Source: Amphiduros pacificus (Eukaryota; Annelida; Polychaeta; Phyllodocida; Hesionidae). From it: 64,000 nt of DNA. Each line of letters begins with the position of its first letter. Within the stretch, counting starts at the first letter, position 1. Below the pieces are notes generated by a model. That model saw only the letters and a program-made list of their open reading frames with translations. It did no database searches and was not told the origin of the DNA. Of this stretch, positions 21,710 to 33,766 are shown in pieces. A program made the position numbers and the translations under genes. The stretch lies in assembly GCA_949316495.1 (NCBI GenBank), contig OX439000.1, positions 55,404,220 to 55,468,219 of the forward strand. The letters run 5' to 3'.

Positions 21710-24700
21710 ATGGATGAAATATCAGAAGCAGAAGATACTCACCTTCTTTATGAGGACAACTATAAAGACACTGAAGATACAGGTATAATCTCCATCAAAT
21801 TAAATGCAATAATCAGATGTCTACATCTACAAGTTTGTTCATTTGACCATTTGAACATATTACAGTGGAGTCTAATTACTACATGACCACATTATGCCAT
21901 ACATGGAGTGTGCCCAAACAGATAATAGCCAATTGTAAATAAATTGGGCTTGATCATGACTCTTTTCATTGTGTTTAAATGATACTTTAGTGGGACAACA
22001 TTGAGGTATTTATCATAAGATAATTTAAACAATTGTTTGTATATATCAGTTTTCAAAATTCAATTAAGCATGGTTTAGCATTATTGCATTCACTTAAGTG
22101 TGTTTTAAAATATACAAACAATGATCTAATATTCTATTTTGAAGGAACTGTAACACAGAAGAGAGGTGCAGACTATGAGACTGCTATATCTAGGACAGGT
22201 CAGTCCATTTTAGATTTATTTGATATTTCATTTTGAAATTTAGGAACACTCTTCCTCCTATTTTATCTAATTACTGGTATATATACTTTCCTCCCCTACA
22301 ACATCCACAGGTCTTTCTGTCTTCAACACACATTCATGTTAAATCAACCAAAATTATATGCAACATTCAAGTGTCAACTTTTATGAAAATTATTTCATGA
22401 TGGCCTTCACAAGCACTTGTTGAAAAAAATGTATGCATTATCAAGTAGTCATGCTTCAATGCATATATTTTTATAGACATTGTTCAGTCACTGTGGTTAT
22501 GGTTGACTGAGCAGCCTTTTTTAGTTTGCTGATCCTTTATGGTGGATGACATTTTTCAATAATGAATCAACTTACCGGTAATACGAAATTGAGATGTCAA
22601 GAGTTTACTAATCAAATTTTCACATGGACATTATTCTGTGAGCATAATGGATGGAGCTCTTATTTTTGATTGGATGATGCATCTCAATGAGAAGTATTGG
22701 TGTCAGTCATTAATGTCGTACTTCCACTTATTAGTTTAAGTTATCAAGAATGCCATCTTGGTCTGAAAGGGAAAAAAAACAATTGACTTATTTTGAAATC
22801 TCATTTGCCCTTCTCAGTGCCTTGATGATCATTTTATTGAATGCCGTGAGAGGTATAACCAGTGGGACCAAATCCTGTATCAGGTATAACCTGCAAATAT
22901 TAACAAGAAGTATATCTATGCAGTTACCATACAGATATTTTTGTACTACCTATATATTTTTTTCACTGTTTATCGTGATTGTTTTTTCAGGATATGGTAG
23001 ATTCCACTACACGCTGTTGTTGCTGTGTGGGTGGGCATTGTCCAGTGATGCCATCGAGGTGTTATCCATCTCCTTTGTCCTGCCAGCAGCTACATGTGAA
23101 CTAAAGCTCTCCTCTCAAGATAAAGGATGGCTCACAGCTGTTATATTTGTGGGTGAGTTTCACATTGCTTTAGTTTTTTTTTCAATCTAAAGTGAACTTC
23201 AAACTGTTTCCATTAAGGAATAAACCAAAATTTCCCCTTTCTCTCTCTGTTAAAAGGCAACCTCAATATTTTTTGCAGCAATGTACCAGTATATCTCCAT
23301 ACTTTTTGCTCATGTTTGTTTTTCCTTTAGGGCTGGATGTTTTAGGTTTCAACTGATTAGGTTGTAAGACTTTGGAGTGTCACTGTATTATTGCCCTGTG
23401 TAATTTATTTTGGTGACCATCATTAGAGTTTTCTGCATTTTATGGCAATTTTGCATAAAGTTTGGAAAAAGTGAAAATCAAATATTGAGATTTTGCATAG
23501 GTATAATCTTCGGCTATGTATGATTGAACATGCTAGCAAGCAAGGATCACTAAATTAAATCACAGGCTTGGCTTGCAAGCTTTTGTTAATTGCAAAATCA
23601 TTAAATATGTCAGTTTTGACACTTATCTTTTGATGTGGTTCTGATTTCCTACCAATTTAATTTACAAATCCACATGAGATTGTTTTTTTTTTTTTAATTA
23701 CAACTTGCTTTCTGTAACTTTGTCTTTTTTCCTTACCAATGTATTTCAGGTATGATGGTAGGAGGTTATGTGTGGGGCGTGTTGGCAGATAAATTCGGGC
23801 GGAGGGCAGTTCTTCTTTATTCTCTCACAATAAATGGCATTGGAGGACTCTGCTCAAGTTTTGCACAAGGTTTTCCTTTGTTCCTTTTCTTCAGATTTGT
23901 AAGTGGTATAGGGTATGTACTGTTTAATAAAAAATATATTTGTGTACATTCTATAAAAATTTAAGTCAAATTATTGAGATTTTGCATAGGTATAATTTTC
24001 AGTTATCTTTGCAGACAAAGAATAAAGTGAGTTAATTATTGCTGAAATGTATACTCATGGAAAAAAACTATAGAGAGTTGTAAAAAAAAAAGAATTAAAT
24101 CAAAATATTCTAACTTGTTTTCAACTTCAGTTTATTACAGCTCAGATTATTTTTTCTGTCTACAGAGTTGGTGGTAGTATGCCTGTAGTGTTTGCTTACT
24201 ACACAGAGTTCCAACCCAAAGAGAAGAGAGGTTCTATGATCAGTATGCTTGCCACATTCTGGATGAGCGGAAGCATCGTAGCAGCAGGTACAATCTGAAC
24301 TTTATCACCTTGATAACATATTAATGATGAACACAGAGACGTAAATACAATGGTTTTTCTGATGTTTGATTTATTGTGACACTGCAGGTCTAGCATGGCT
24401 TATCATTCCTCACACAAGCTGGGGAGTGACAGATGTCAGTGGGTTCTCATATAACAGCTGGCGGATCTTTCTAGCGGTGTGCACCTTACCCTGCTTCACA
24501 TCCGCTATATGCTTTGCATTCAGCTACGAGAGTCCTCGCTTTCTCATGCAGGTAAAATTTTCTTGTATTATCAGAATTGCAAATAATGTAAAGCTGTAAG
24601 GGAGACCACAGAGTCATTTGACTTTCATCTGTGTGTCTTTCAATCAAAATTTGATGTGTCTGTTATCTGGACTAATATGCAACACTTTGCCATAAAATTG

Positions 24701-27700
24701 GGGCAAATGTGTTTCACGCTGGCCTCCATAAGATGTATCACTTTATTTGGTACTATGATGGATGGTGCTTTATGGGTGAAGAACTTATGCTTCAGAGACA
24801 ACTCACACCTCAGTAAACACTTGGAAATATTAACATGCAATTTATTCAGTGTCAATGAGGTATGTACCGGTAGGTGTCATTCTCACTTGGGTGATACATC
24901 TTGATGAAAAGGATTAGTATCAGTGATAATATTAGTTTGCCATTGATAAGTCAGTAGATGTATTTACCTGACTTTGGAAATGTGATGCTATATATAACAA
25001 CTTCTTTATTTCAGACTGGAGATGAACAAAGGGCCCTGATGGTACTTAGAAGGATTTTTAAGAAGAACAATCCAGACAAAAATGTTGAGAATGATTTCCA
25101 GGTAATATTTTAAAATTATTTTTTGCATTAAAATAGATCTGAAAGGATGAAATTTATGAGATCACAAGTAACATGTTAGAATAGCTTATCACATTTATAT
25201 AGAGGCATGAGTTTCATTTGCTTTTTTTTCAGATAGATGAATTGCAATATGTTTCTGAACATCGGGGTGATCAACATGGTGGCTGTTGTCAGATCACCAT
25301 GTCAGCTCTTAAGAAGGTAAATTAACATTTAATGTCAGCACATTAAGTATTGAATTAGTTACTTTTTAAAAAATTTCCATGTGTGTCATGAGCAAATTTC
25401 CTGTACAAATTTTTCCCCATATATATTGTGTGATATTAACAATGGTGTATAATACATATATCATGAAAACCATTGATCACATCCTTGGCTGGATTTGCAG
25501 CTGAGCACTGTGTGTTTGAATAAATATTTTGCAATATTTTAATGAATTAAAAATGAATTTAATAAAAGGCTTTTGCAAGGTCCAATTGTTTTCATTACAA
25601 ATTGCACAGAGAAATTATTTATCTAACTTTTCCACTTGCCTAAAGCAAGGCTTTGGATATTTTCATTTTCACTGTTCTAATTTTTGGCAATGCATAGCTT
25701 AATTTCTGTAGTGAATAAAAGGTACGGCTTCCATGAACTGATAAAGAACTTAGGTATGTAAACTTGTGCTGAGGGAGGGGGTTGTGGGGGCTTAGTACTT
25801 ATTTTGCTGTGAATAGTCCCAGCTAATGTATTTTGAAAGCAGTGCTGCTCTGCAGATCAAGCCAGGGGTGTCATGATGTTTTAAAATTATATTCAATGTT
25901 GTAGATATTATTTACAAGTAAAATATTATTTTTTCTTTTATGGTTGACAGCAGCGTGGTGCATTCCGCAATAGAAAATTAAATTGCAGAATGTTGAAATT
26001 ATTGTACATCTACATTTACTACAACAAGGTTATCTTTGTGATATTTTTCATGTCAACTTTGTGTCATCTTCTTTTAAATACATTACAATATATTACTGTG
26101 TGAGACTGATCATTTGGAATTTACAGACTTTTAACCAGATAACAAAATGAGGACTTTTTGCATGCAGATGAACTTTGGCCTACAAATTTGACCAGTCAAA
26201 CACTATAATAGTGTAATATTGTCCATTCATGTAATATTGATGAGTATTATGGGATTATGTCTGTTAAGTTAACTGCCTTAACCCCTAATGGACTCGCCTA
26301 TTTTGTTGATTTGCAGGACAAGCCAATCTTTTTTTAGAGGGGGGGGGGGGGGGGGGGGGCTGGGGGCTTGTGTATCTACATACTAAATTAAGTTTAGAAC
26401 CATGGTCATTCAATCTGAGGTGAAAAGGTCATGATTCAAACACTGTGATATATTTACCGTGATTACGATGTAACAGGTTGTAGCCCAAGAGAAAGCTACA
26501 AAATTACATCCTTAAATTACATTAGTGGTGAACGTTGACATCCTCCCTGTTAGGGGTTAAACAGACATTCTACCAAAATCTGTCTACCTTTAAAGTGATT
26601 GATGTAAACACATTGCACTACTTCTTTACTATATTAAGTTTAAAAGTAAAATTCCCTGTGTTTATCACCTGCCTTTATCACACAAGGATTGAGACAAAAC
26701 ATTTACAGATTAATCACCATTACTCTTTTGTGATCAGATTTCTTATCATGAGATAAATGAGTGATACCATGCATTTATGTTGTACTTGTATTGTTAAGAT
26801 TGATTTAATCCATGTTAACCCCAAATATATCAGTAACTTCTAACACCATTTAGTCATTAACCTGTCTGTTCAGCCTTCAACATTGGACCTGTGCCTTGGT
26901 TAGTTATTTAGGTGGAAGATGGAATGATTACTTTCAGGACAAGAAGACCTCTTGAATATAGTTGTAGTAACATCAGGGGATGAGTGAGAAGATTCTTGTG
27001 ATCTATGGTTAGGAGGCCATTGTGAGAAACTAGTACATATCCAGATCACATACAAGTATAAAGTTGTTATCTACATTCAGGCCACTGACAGGGGGGGGGG
27101 GGTTACACTTCATAAACTATCCCAGTCAGGAAATTACTAACGGACATCACAATAAATAAATATACATGGCTAAAACTAGGTCAATAGGTCAGATTTCAGC
27201 CTTAGAATATAGCATTCCTGTCTTCATGTATTGTTTACATCAGCATTGAAAATAAAATTGTGCCCCCCCCCCAAAAAAAAGTTACCAAACCATTGTTCAA
27301 AACCACCAGCTTATTAGCACCAGTTCCTTTGTGGTGATCCAAAGGTTGTGGGTTTGATCCCAGCCATGCCAAGATTGAAATCATGATACAATTTCACACA
27401 TGAGCTGAGGTCTGTGCCTAAAGGGTTAGCCCGTTGTCCTTGTAAATATGTGACCGGGTGGATTGTCATGTCAAGGACCTTCAGTGAGGCAGTACTATAT
27501 CTACTACAAGTAGGTCTCATCACAAAATGACTGAAATAATGTTAAAAGTGATGTAAAACCCCAAACAAATCCATCCTGTCTGCTTTTATCTGCTTCTCAA
27601 TTTTATGTGTAACCTGTCATGGGAAGTACATGGTTTATCTGTGCATTTACGTGTCAGTACAAAGTATTTAATCAGTTTTCTCCATCAGTTTGTCGGCCAT

Positions 27701-30700
27701 GGGCCGTGGCGCAGTTGGTTAGAGTGCCAGCTTAATAACACCAGTTCCTCTGTGGTGATCCAAAAGTTGTGGGTTCGATCCCCGGCCATGCCGAGATTGA
27801 ACTCATGACACAATTTCCGATATGAGCTGAGGCCCATGCCTAAAGGGTTAACTCATTGTCCTTGTAAATCTGCGACCGGGTGGGTTGTCATGTCAAGGAC
27901 CTGCGACATGACAATTCAGCAAGGCAGCACTATATCTGCTACAAGTTGGTCTCATCACGAAATGACTGAGATAATGTTGAAAGTGATGTAAAACCCCAAA
28001 TAAACAAACAAACAAATCCATCAGTTTGTCTTCACTTAGCATCCCACTGATTGGTCACATAACAGACAGTACAGACAGTTACAGTTAGTACACAGTAGAG
28101 GTACATTCAGCCTAAGGTTGTTTCATTTTTCGGACTTTTTTTCCGATCAAGCTGCTCATTAAAAGAAATGATCTCTGATATGTAGTAAACCACCAGAAAA
28201 AATTTAAGACCAATCGATCAACTTTTAGACCCCCCCTACCACCTTGTATGTTTGACCTCGGAAATCAGTGCTCGGTGGCCATTTTCTGGTTAAAATTCAA
28301 GTCTCATTGCCTCATAATTTCATTTTATTCAACTCAGGTAGTGTCTGTGTCACACAAATGTAGTTTTAAAGGTTACTTAATATTTCAAGATCATTCCCAT
28401 TTAATTTGGGTCAATATCATTCAAATTCAAGACATTAATTCTGAAAAATATACATTTTCAAATCAATTTCACACTCATATCGGATACATATGTTCACATT
28501 ATGTCCACATTAACTTCAAATTGAGAATTATATTATAGTATGAAAGTTCACAGATTTGTCTCCATTTCATTTTTAGCTCTGCTGAGACTCACAGAGCTTT
28601 AGTAGGAGTGGGGAAAATGTCTGTCCGTCAGTCTGTCAAAATTTCTTTGAAAGTCTTCTTCTCCAAAACTACCAGTAATATATGTTTAAAATTTTATACA
28701 GAGGTAGACATTGAGGCAAAGATTCAGATTCCTTCAAATCTTAGTGATCTCACCATTTACCTTAGTGCAGTGACCTGGAGGTTAGAAATTTTGTACTTAG
28801 CATATTTCAGCAACCACTTAAAAGTGAATAAACATATGTCGATGGCTTTAGGGCTATGATTATCATTGCTTTTTTGTAATGTTTGTGAACATTTCTTCCT
28901 AACAGATCATTTAAAACCAATTCAAGAGCAGAAGATGATATTGACCAATCAAAATGCATGTTACATATCAAATTTGGCTCCAACTTGTTATCTCAATTCT
29001 CATTGGCTAGTATTTCTCCTTGACAACATTTTGGGCTAAGATTATAGAAATTCAAGACATTAATTCGGAAAAATATACATTTTCAAATCAATTTCACACT
29101 CATATCGGATACATATGTTCACATTATGTCCACATTAACTTCAAATTGAGAATTATATGTTAGTGTGAAAATTCACAGAATTGTCTCCATCTCATTTTTA
29201 AGGAATTATGGAATTTTAAGTCTGTGTGAAGAAGAGACATGGACAATGAGACCTCTGTGAGCTCCCTTCTTTGCAGAGTTAGCTTAATCCTGGATGTCCT
29301 TCACTCCCATTTCTGCTGCATCTTTGACAAATGCCACTACTTTTACAATAGCTGCAATTTGTCTGTATTCCTCATCATCTTGCCAGTGCTCTGGTGGTAA
29401 ATGGAGCTATCTTCCATCCATTCCTAGGAGTTCAAACAGGAGTCATGACTGTGACCCAATTGGGGAGTAGTGAGACATTTCCTTGGGAAGACTGGTTTTT
29501 CTGGAATTAATAGAGCAGGACTAGGCATAGCTTGAAGTTGTGTGGCAATGACAGTCTTCATCCCATCATTCAATGATCTGTCAAACAAGACAAATACCAC
29601 CAGAGATACCAAAAATGACTTAGCATAGAGTTCTTGACCACGACAGCTATGGATGATGCATCAACTGCCTAAAATATATGGCATAACATGGTGTAAGAGA
29701 AATTGGGAGAAACATTTATATCTAATGTTAAAATGGATATGCAAAAGATAAATTTCAAACTGTGAATTAATAGCCTCAGAATTATATCACATCTCATAGT
29801 CACACATATCCTCCCACAGCTGGAGATCTAAATTCGGAGCTGGAACAACCAAGTGTACCTGAAGAAACTAAGGCCCATGAAACAGGGCAATGTGCTGGTC
29901 TAAACTATTATTGCCAACCAGTATTTCAGGTGTGATGAGATCTGGTCATGTTTCATCAGCCAGTTTTGCCATATTCATGATATACAATGCTGAGGCAAGA
30001 AATCAGGCATGATGAAGAGAATGTGGAGCTCACATGGCAAATTTGTCTATGCCTTGATCTTATCCAACAAAAGGTCTCATTACACCTGCAATACTGGCTG
30101 ACTTTGATAGGATGGCCCAGTACATGTCCCTGTTCCATGGACCTTGGTTTCTTTAGGCATGCTGGGTAGGCATGTTGGGCTGCTCCAGGTCCACATTTTA
30201 ATCTGTGTGACTATCAGATGTGATATGATTCTGAGGCTATTAATTCACAGTTCAAAATTTATCTTTCACATATCCATTTTAACATTAAGCATAAATTGTT
30301 CTCCAAATTCTCTTACACCATGTTATGTCATATATTTTAGGCAGTTGATGCATCATCCATAGCTATCATGGTCAAGAACTCTATGCTAAGTCATTTGTGG
30401 TATCTGACTGAGAAGTATTTGTCTTGTTTGACAGATCATTGAATGATGGGATGAAGACTGCAATTATCACACAACTTCTAGCTATGCCTAGCCCTCTCTA
30501 TTCATTCCAGAAAACCATTCTTCCCAAAGAAACATGCTTTAACAGGGAAATATCTCACTACTCCCAGATTGGGTCACAATCATGGCTCCTGTTTGAACTC
30601 CTGAGTGGATGGAAGATGGCTCCATTTACCACCAGAGCACTGGCAAGATGATGAGGAATACAAACAAATTGCAGCTATAGTTAAAGTAGTGGCATTTGTC

Positions 30701-33700
30701 AAAGATGAAGCAGAAATGGGAGTGAAGGACAAATTTGAAACATATATTACTGGTAGTTTTGGAGAAGAAGACTTTCAAAGAAATTTTGACAGACGGACGG
30801 ACAGACAGACATTTTCCCCACTCCTAAAGCTCTGTGAGTCTCAGCAGAGCTAAAAATGAAATGGAGACAAATCTGTGAACTTTCATACTATAATATAATT
30901 CTCAATTTGAAGTTAATGTGGAAATAATGTGAAAAATTTATCCGATATGAGTGTGAAATTAATTTGAAAATGTATATTTTTCAGAATTAATGTCTTGAAT
31001 TTGAATGATTTTGACCCAAATTAAATGGGAATGATCTTGAAATATTAAGTAACCTTTAAAACTACATTTGTGTGACACAGACACTACCTGAGTTGAATAA
31101 AATGAAATTATGAGGCAATGAGACTTGAATTTTAACCAGAAAATGGCCACCGAGCACTGATTTCCGAGGTCAAACATACAAGGTGGTAGGGGGGATCTAA
31201 AAGTTGATCTATTGGTCTTAAATTTTTTCTGTGGGTTTACTACATATCAGAGATCATTTCTTTTAATGAGCAGCTTGATCGGAAAAAAAGTCCGAAAAAT
31301 GAAACACCCTATTCAGCCTGCTGGATAGGAACACTGAGAAGATTAACAACATTCGTTTATGCTTAAATATATTTTTTTGTTTATTTCTATTGTTTATTTT
31401 CTATTTATATTGCTTGAATCAATATCTCAATACTATTCAAAATACTAGATTAATTTCCAATTAAGAATATTTCTATTTCTTTTGATCGAATAGATTCCAC
31501 CTGTTACAAAAAAACTGAACCAAGTAATATATGAATACCAGTAGTTATGATTTTCTAGAGCAATGTTTCGGGTATTTTTTGCATAAGAATTGGTCAGCGT
31601 TGTGAAAAAATAAACATGACTGTTTTTAAACTTAACACAACCAATGAGAATAAAAAAATGAACATTTTGATATGTCTCTGAGTGTTAAATAGTCAATTTT
31701 AAATCATCTGTCTGAATAATGTAATGAAGGGTAATTGTAAAAATAAGAAAATGAACTGTTTTCTTCACCTGAATATCCTTGGCATGCTAAGGCAGAATGT
31801 CTTCATCTTGTAGGTTATTAGATATTTTATGCTGTTAAGTTACAATATGGACATTTATCTTGCAGTTTATGACATCCACTGCTCAACTGTTCAAGCAGCC
31901 CCTGACCAAAATATCCATGGTTCTCACTGTTATCTACTTCACACTCTCATTTGGGTGAGTAAAATATTTACTGTCTCACTGGTGAATCATTAGCTACTCC
32001 TCCAGTTTACTCTTATGAATATGTTACCCTTGTAACTTTTTTTCACAAACTCTTTACAGGTACTATGGTATGTTCATGTGGTTTCCGGAGCTGTTTGCTC
32101 GAATAGAGAAGTATGGTGGATCACCTTGTTCTCTTCATGCAGTTAATGAGACAGTGGAGAACTCTACATGTGTGGTGGATACCAGTGATACTATATACTT
32201 TGAGAGTTTCCTGACTGCAGCATCCAACCTGCCTGGAAATATATTCACTGTCTTAATCATTGACAAAGTAGAAAGAACATACTTATTATGTGAGTATAAT
32301 AAAACTATTTTTAAGAGTAATATCAAAGAAAAGTAGAGTTGTGTATTCCAAAAGATGGGTGAGTTATTGGTGAGTTGGCGAGACCCATATCAGGAAGATG
32401 TCTGTCTCCCGTACTAGTTGCAGGTGTTTGCATTCTTTTTTGAAGTATTAAGACAATCAAAGGTAGACACAACATTTTTAATTTTATAGCTCTGACCATC
32501 ATGTAGGTTTGCCTACAGGCTTTGTAACACTTCATATCCAGGATTTTATCTTGATTAAATGCTGCATTTCAAAATATGTGAAGTGGGCTACTACTTGATA
32601 TATATTATAGTTGGAAATGTTTTCTCCCCATAAGTTTTCTCAACATTAGATATTTGAAATCCAAATAACTAATGGAAGTTTGTAGTTGAATAACCTTGAT
32701 ACATTGTTTAATGTCACAGGCTATTTACTGCAATACAAGCCACAAGATAAATTGATGTACATGGATGTGTTGGTCCAAAAGCTCTGAAGGATTATACAAG
32801 TTATTAGTTTTATTAATTTTGATCTAAAATAAAGTTGAATTAATTAAATAAGAACTTTTGTGTGCAGGAGTATCATATTTGCTTTTACAGTTATGAGTAG
32901 AGCTGAAGGAATTTATCATGTATGGACCGGGAGGAATTTAGCAATGAAAATATTTTCAAGCATTTCCCCCTCCCCTCCCCCCAAAAAAGAGATGTTACAT
33001 AGTTACATGTAAGCACACTGAATAGCACTTAGTTCTTTTCCTGGGTAAAGCTGTAAATGGTATTGTATATTTGTGTTCCTAGGTGGCAGCATGATGGTTT
33101 CAGGGGCCGGAGTGTTCCTTATAGCAGCACTTCAAAACAAAACACAAAGCTTAATCATGTCATGTGTGTTCAGTGCAGTATCTGTGATCGGCTGGAATTG
33201 CCTGGATGTCATTGGAATGGAACTTTTCCCAACACATCTCAGGTATTTACACATTATCATCCACTCATCATTGTGACTAAATTTTACGATTAATTTAAAG
33301 ATTTTGAAGGTTCACTTTTAAATTGGTATGTCAAAAGATCAAATTTGATATTATTTGAGTTTTATTAGAAATGCTTTTTCCAGCAGAATTTTTTTTACTA
33401 TAAATAGAGCCTCACTGAAAATTAGAAAATAGAAATATTGCACTGTTCAATTCTTATGAAATAAATTACTCCTAAAATGGTTTCCCCACAAAGCATTAGA
33501 ATATATCAAGACTTGTCACTTGCATCACAAATCAGAGTGAGTTTGATTTAGGTAAGTAACAAGTGAATATAAATGATTTCAGGTCGACAGCCAATGGTGT
33601 TTTGATGGGAGCTGGCCGTGTGGGGGCCATCCTTGGTAATTTGGTATTTGGGGAGCTGGTTGACGTCTACTGTGTCGTTCCTATGATCATGGTGGCGGTG

Positions 33701-33766
33701 CTGCTGGCTATCGGCAGTCTGTCTGCCCTTCTGCTGCCCTCTACCACTCGTGTCGACCTGCAGTGA
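21710..33766 (+). CDS. SV2/SVOP-type major facilitator transporter, twelve exons
   Basis: Exons: 21710-21782, 22145-22198, 22991-23152, 23750-23912, 24166-24287, 24388-24551, 25015-25101, 25233-25316, 31866-31954, 32060-32289, 33083-33242, 33583-33766. All phases join and give 523 residues. The protein is a 12-span transporter of the synaptic vesicle glycoprotein 2 family. It has an acidic cytosolic N-terminus (MDEISEAEDTHLL), GYGRFHYTLL at TM1, the MFS loop motif GVLADKFGRR, KEKRG, the SV2-type YESPRFLM, a second-half start YYGMFMWFPEL, ASNLPGN, WNCLDVIGMELFP and the family ending LPSTTRVDLQ. The lumenal loop after TM7 is only about 35 residues, with potential N-glycosylation at NET and NST. 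Vertebrate SV2 has a long loop of pentapeptide repeats there, so this resembles SVOP or short invertebrate SV2-like proteins. The substrate is unknown. Intron 8 (25317-31865) is full of repeats. Confidence 0.9.
26339..26359 (+). repeat. Poly(G) run of 21
   Basis: 21 consecutive G, followed by CTGGGGG. It could form a G-quadruplex in DNA or in the transporter pre-mRNA. A 17-G run occurs at 37305-37321. Run length may be unreliable in the assembly. Confidence 0.9.
27294..27570 (+). mobile_element. 5'-truncated SINE
   Basis: It aligns with the SINE at 27695-28016 from its box-B region (GTGGGTTTGATCCCAGCC) to the end GATGTAAAACCCCAAACAAA. The box-A part is missing or eroded. It is more diverged than the downstream copy. 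Confidence 0.75.
27695..28016 (+). mobile_element. tRNA-derived SINE with 14-bp target duplication
   Basis: Box A is GTGGCGCAGTTGGTTAGAGT and box B is GGTTCGATCCC. After the tRNA-like head comes a body of about 230 bp and an A-rich tail CCCCAAATAAACAAACAAAC. The 14-mer TCCATCAGTTTGTC flanks both sides (27681-27694 and 28017-28030), a clean target-primed duplication, so the copy is complete and young. The tRNA part has a split insertion, so it is not a tRNA gene. Confidence 0.9.
28114..31310. mobile_element. 3.2-kb palindromic DNA transposon with 9-bp target duplication
   Basis: The element is almost entirely an inverted repeat. The left arm (28114 to about 29985) reads back as the right arm (about 30000 to 31310). 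Tips are AAGGTTGTTTCATTTTTCGG on the left and, on the opposite strand, AGGGTGTTTCATTTTTCGG. ATTCAGCCT flanks it at 28105-28113 and 31311-31319. A 9-bp duplication and long inverted ends fit a Mutator-like or foldback element. The outer 450 bp of the arms are nearly identical; the inner parts are more diverged. The inner arms carry mirrored remnants of coding sequence (for example SLNDGMKT, QLQAMPSP, AEMGVKD) broken by several stops, from a family I do not recognise. The left arm holds an extra block of about 620 bp. Confidence 0.85.
28573..29045 (-). repeat. Nested minus-strand copy of the AGCTCTGCTGAGAC repeat family
   Basis: It begins TAGCTCTGCTGAGACTCACA, passes through CTGTCCGTCAGTCTGTC and ends near CTCATTGGCTAGT and CCTTGACAAC. 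Read on the minus strand, this is a shortened copy of the elements at 56967 and 59949. About 150 bp of the host arm just outside it (28427-28572) is repeated directly after it (29050-29203), which suggests a large flanking duplication or gene conversion at insertion. Confidence 0.7.

Larger units (their letters stand above)
25317..28104. other. First part of transporter intron 8
   Basis: No exon was seen. It contains an unbroken run of 21 G (26339-26359), a run of 12 G (27091-27102) and two SINE copies listed separately. Confidence 0.6.

Noticed and set aside
22750-22990. Open frame upstream of and in frame with transporter exon 3
   Set aside because: It is intron sequence ending in a good acceptor (TTTTTTCAG), and the two upstream exons join exon 3 in the right phase without it.
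27700-27790. tRNA-like sequence with box A and box B
   Set aside because: Box spacing is stretched, a SINE body and A-rich tail follow, and a 14-bp target duplication brackets the whole; it is a SINE head, not a tRNA gene.
28248-28538. 96-codon frame repeated in mirror image at 30959-31177
   Set aside because: It lies in the inverted arms of the palindromic element; the duplicate reflects the arms, not two genes.
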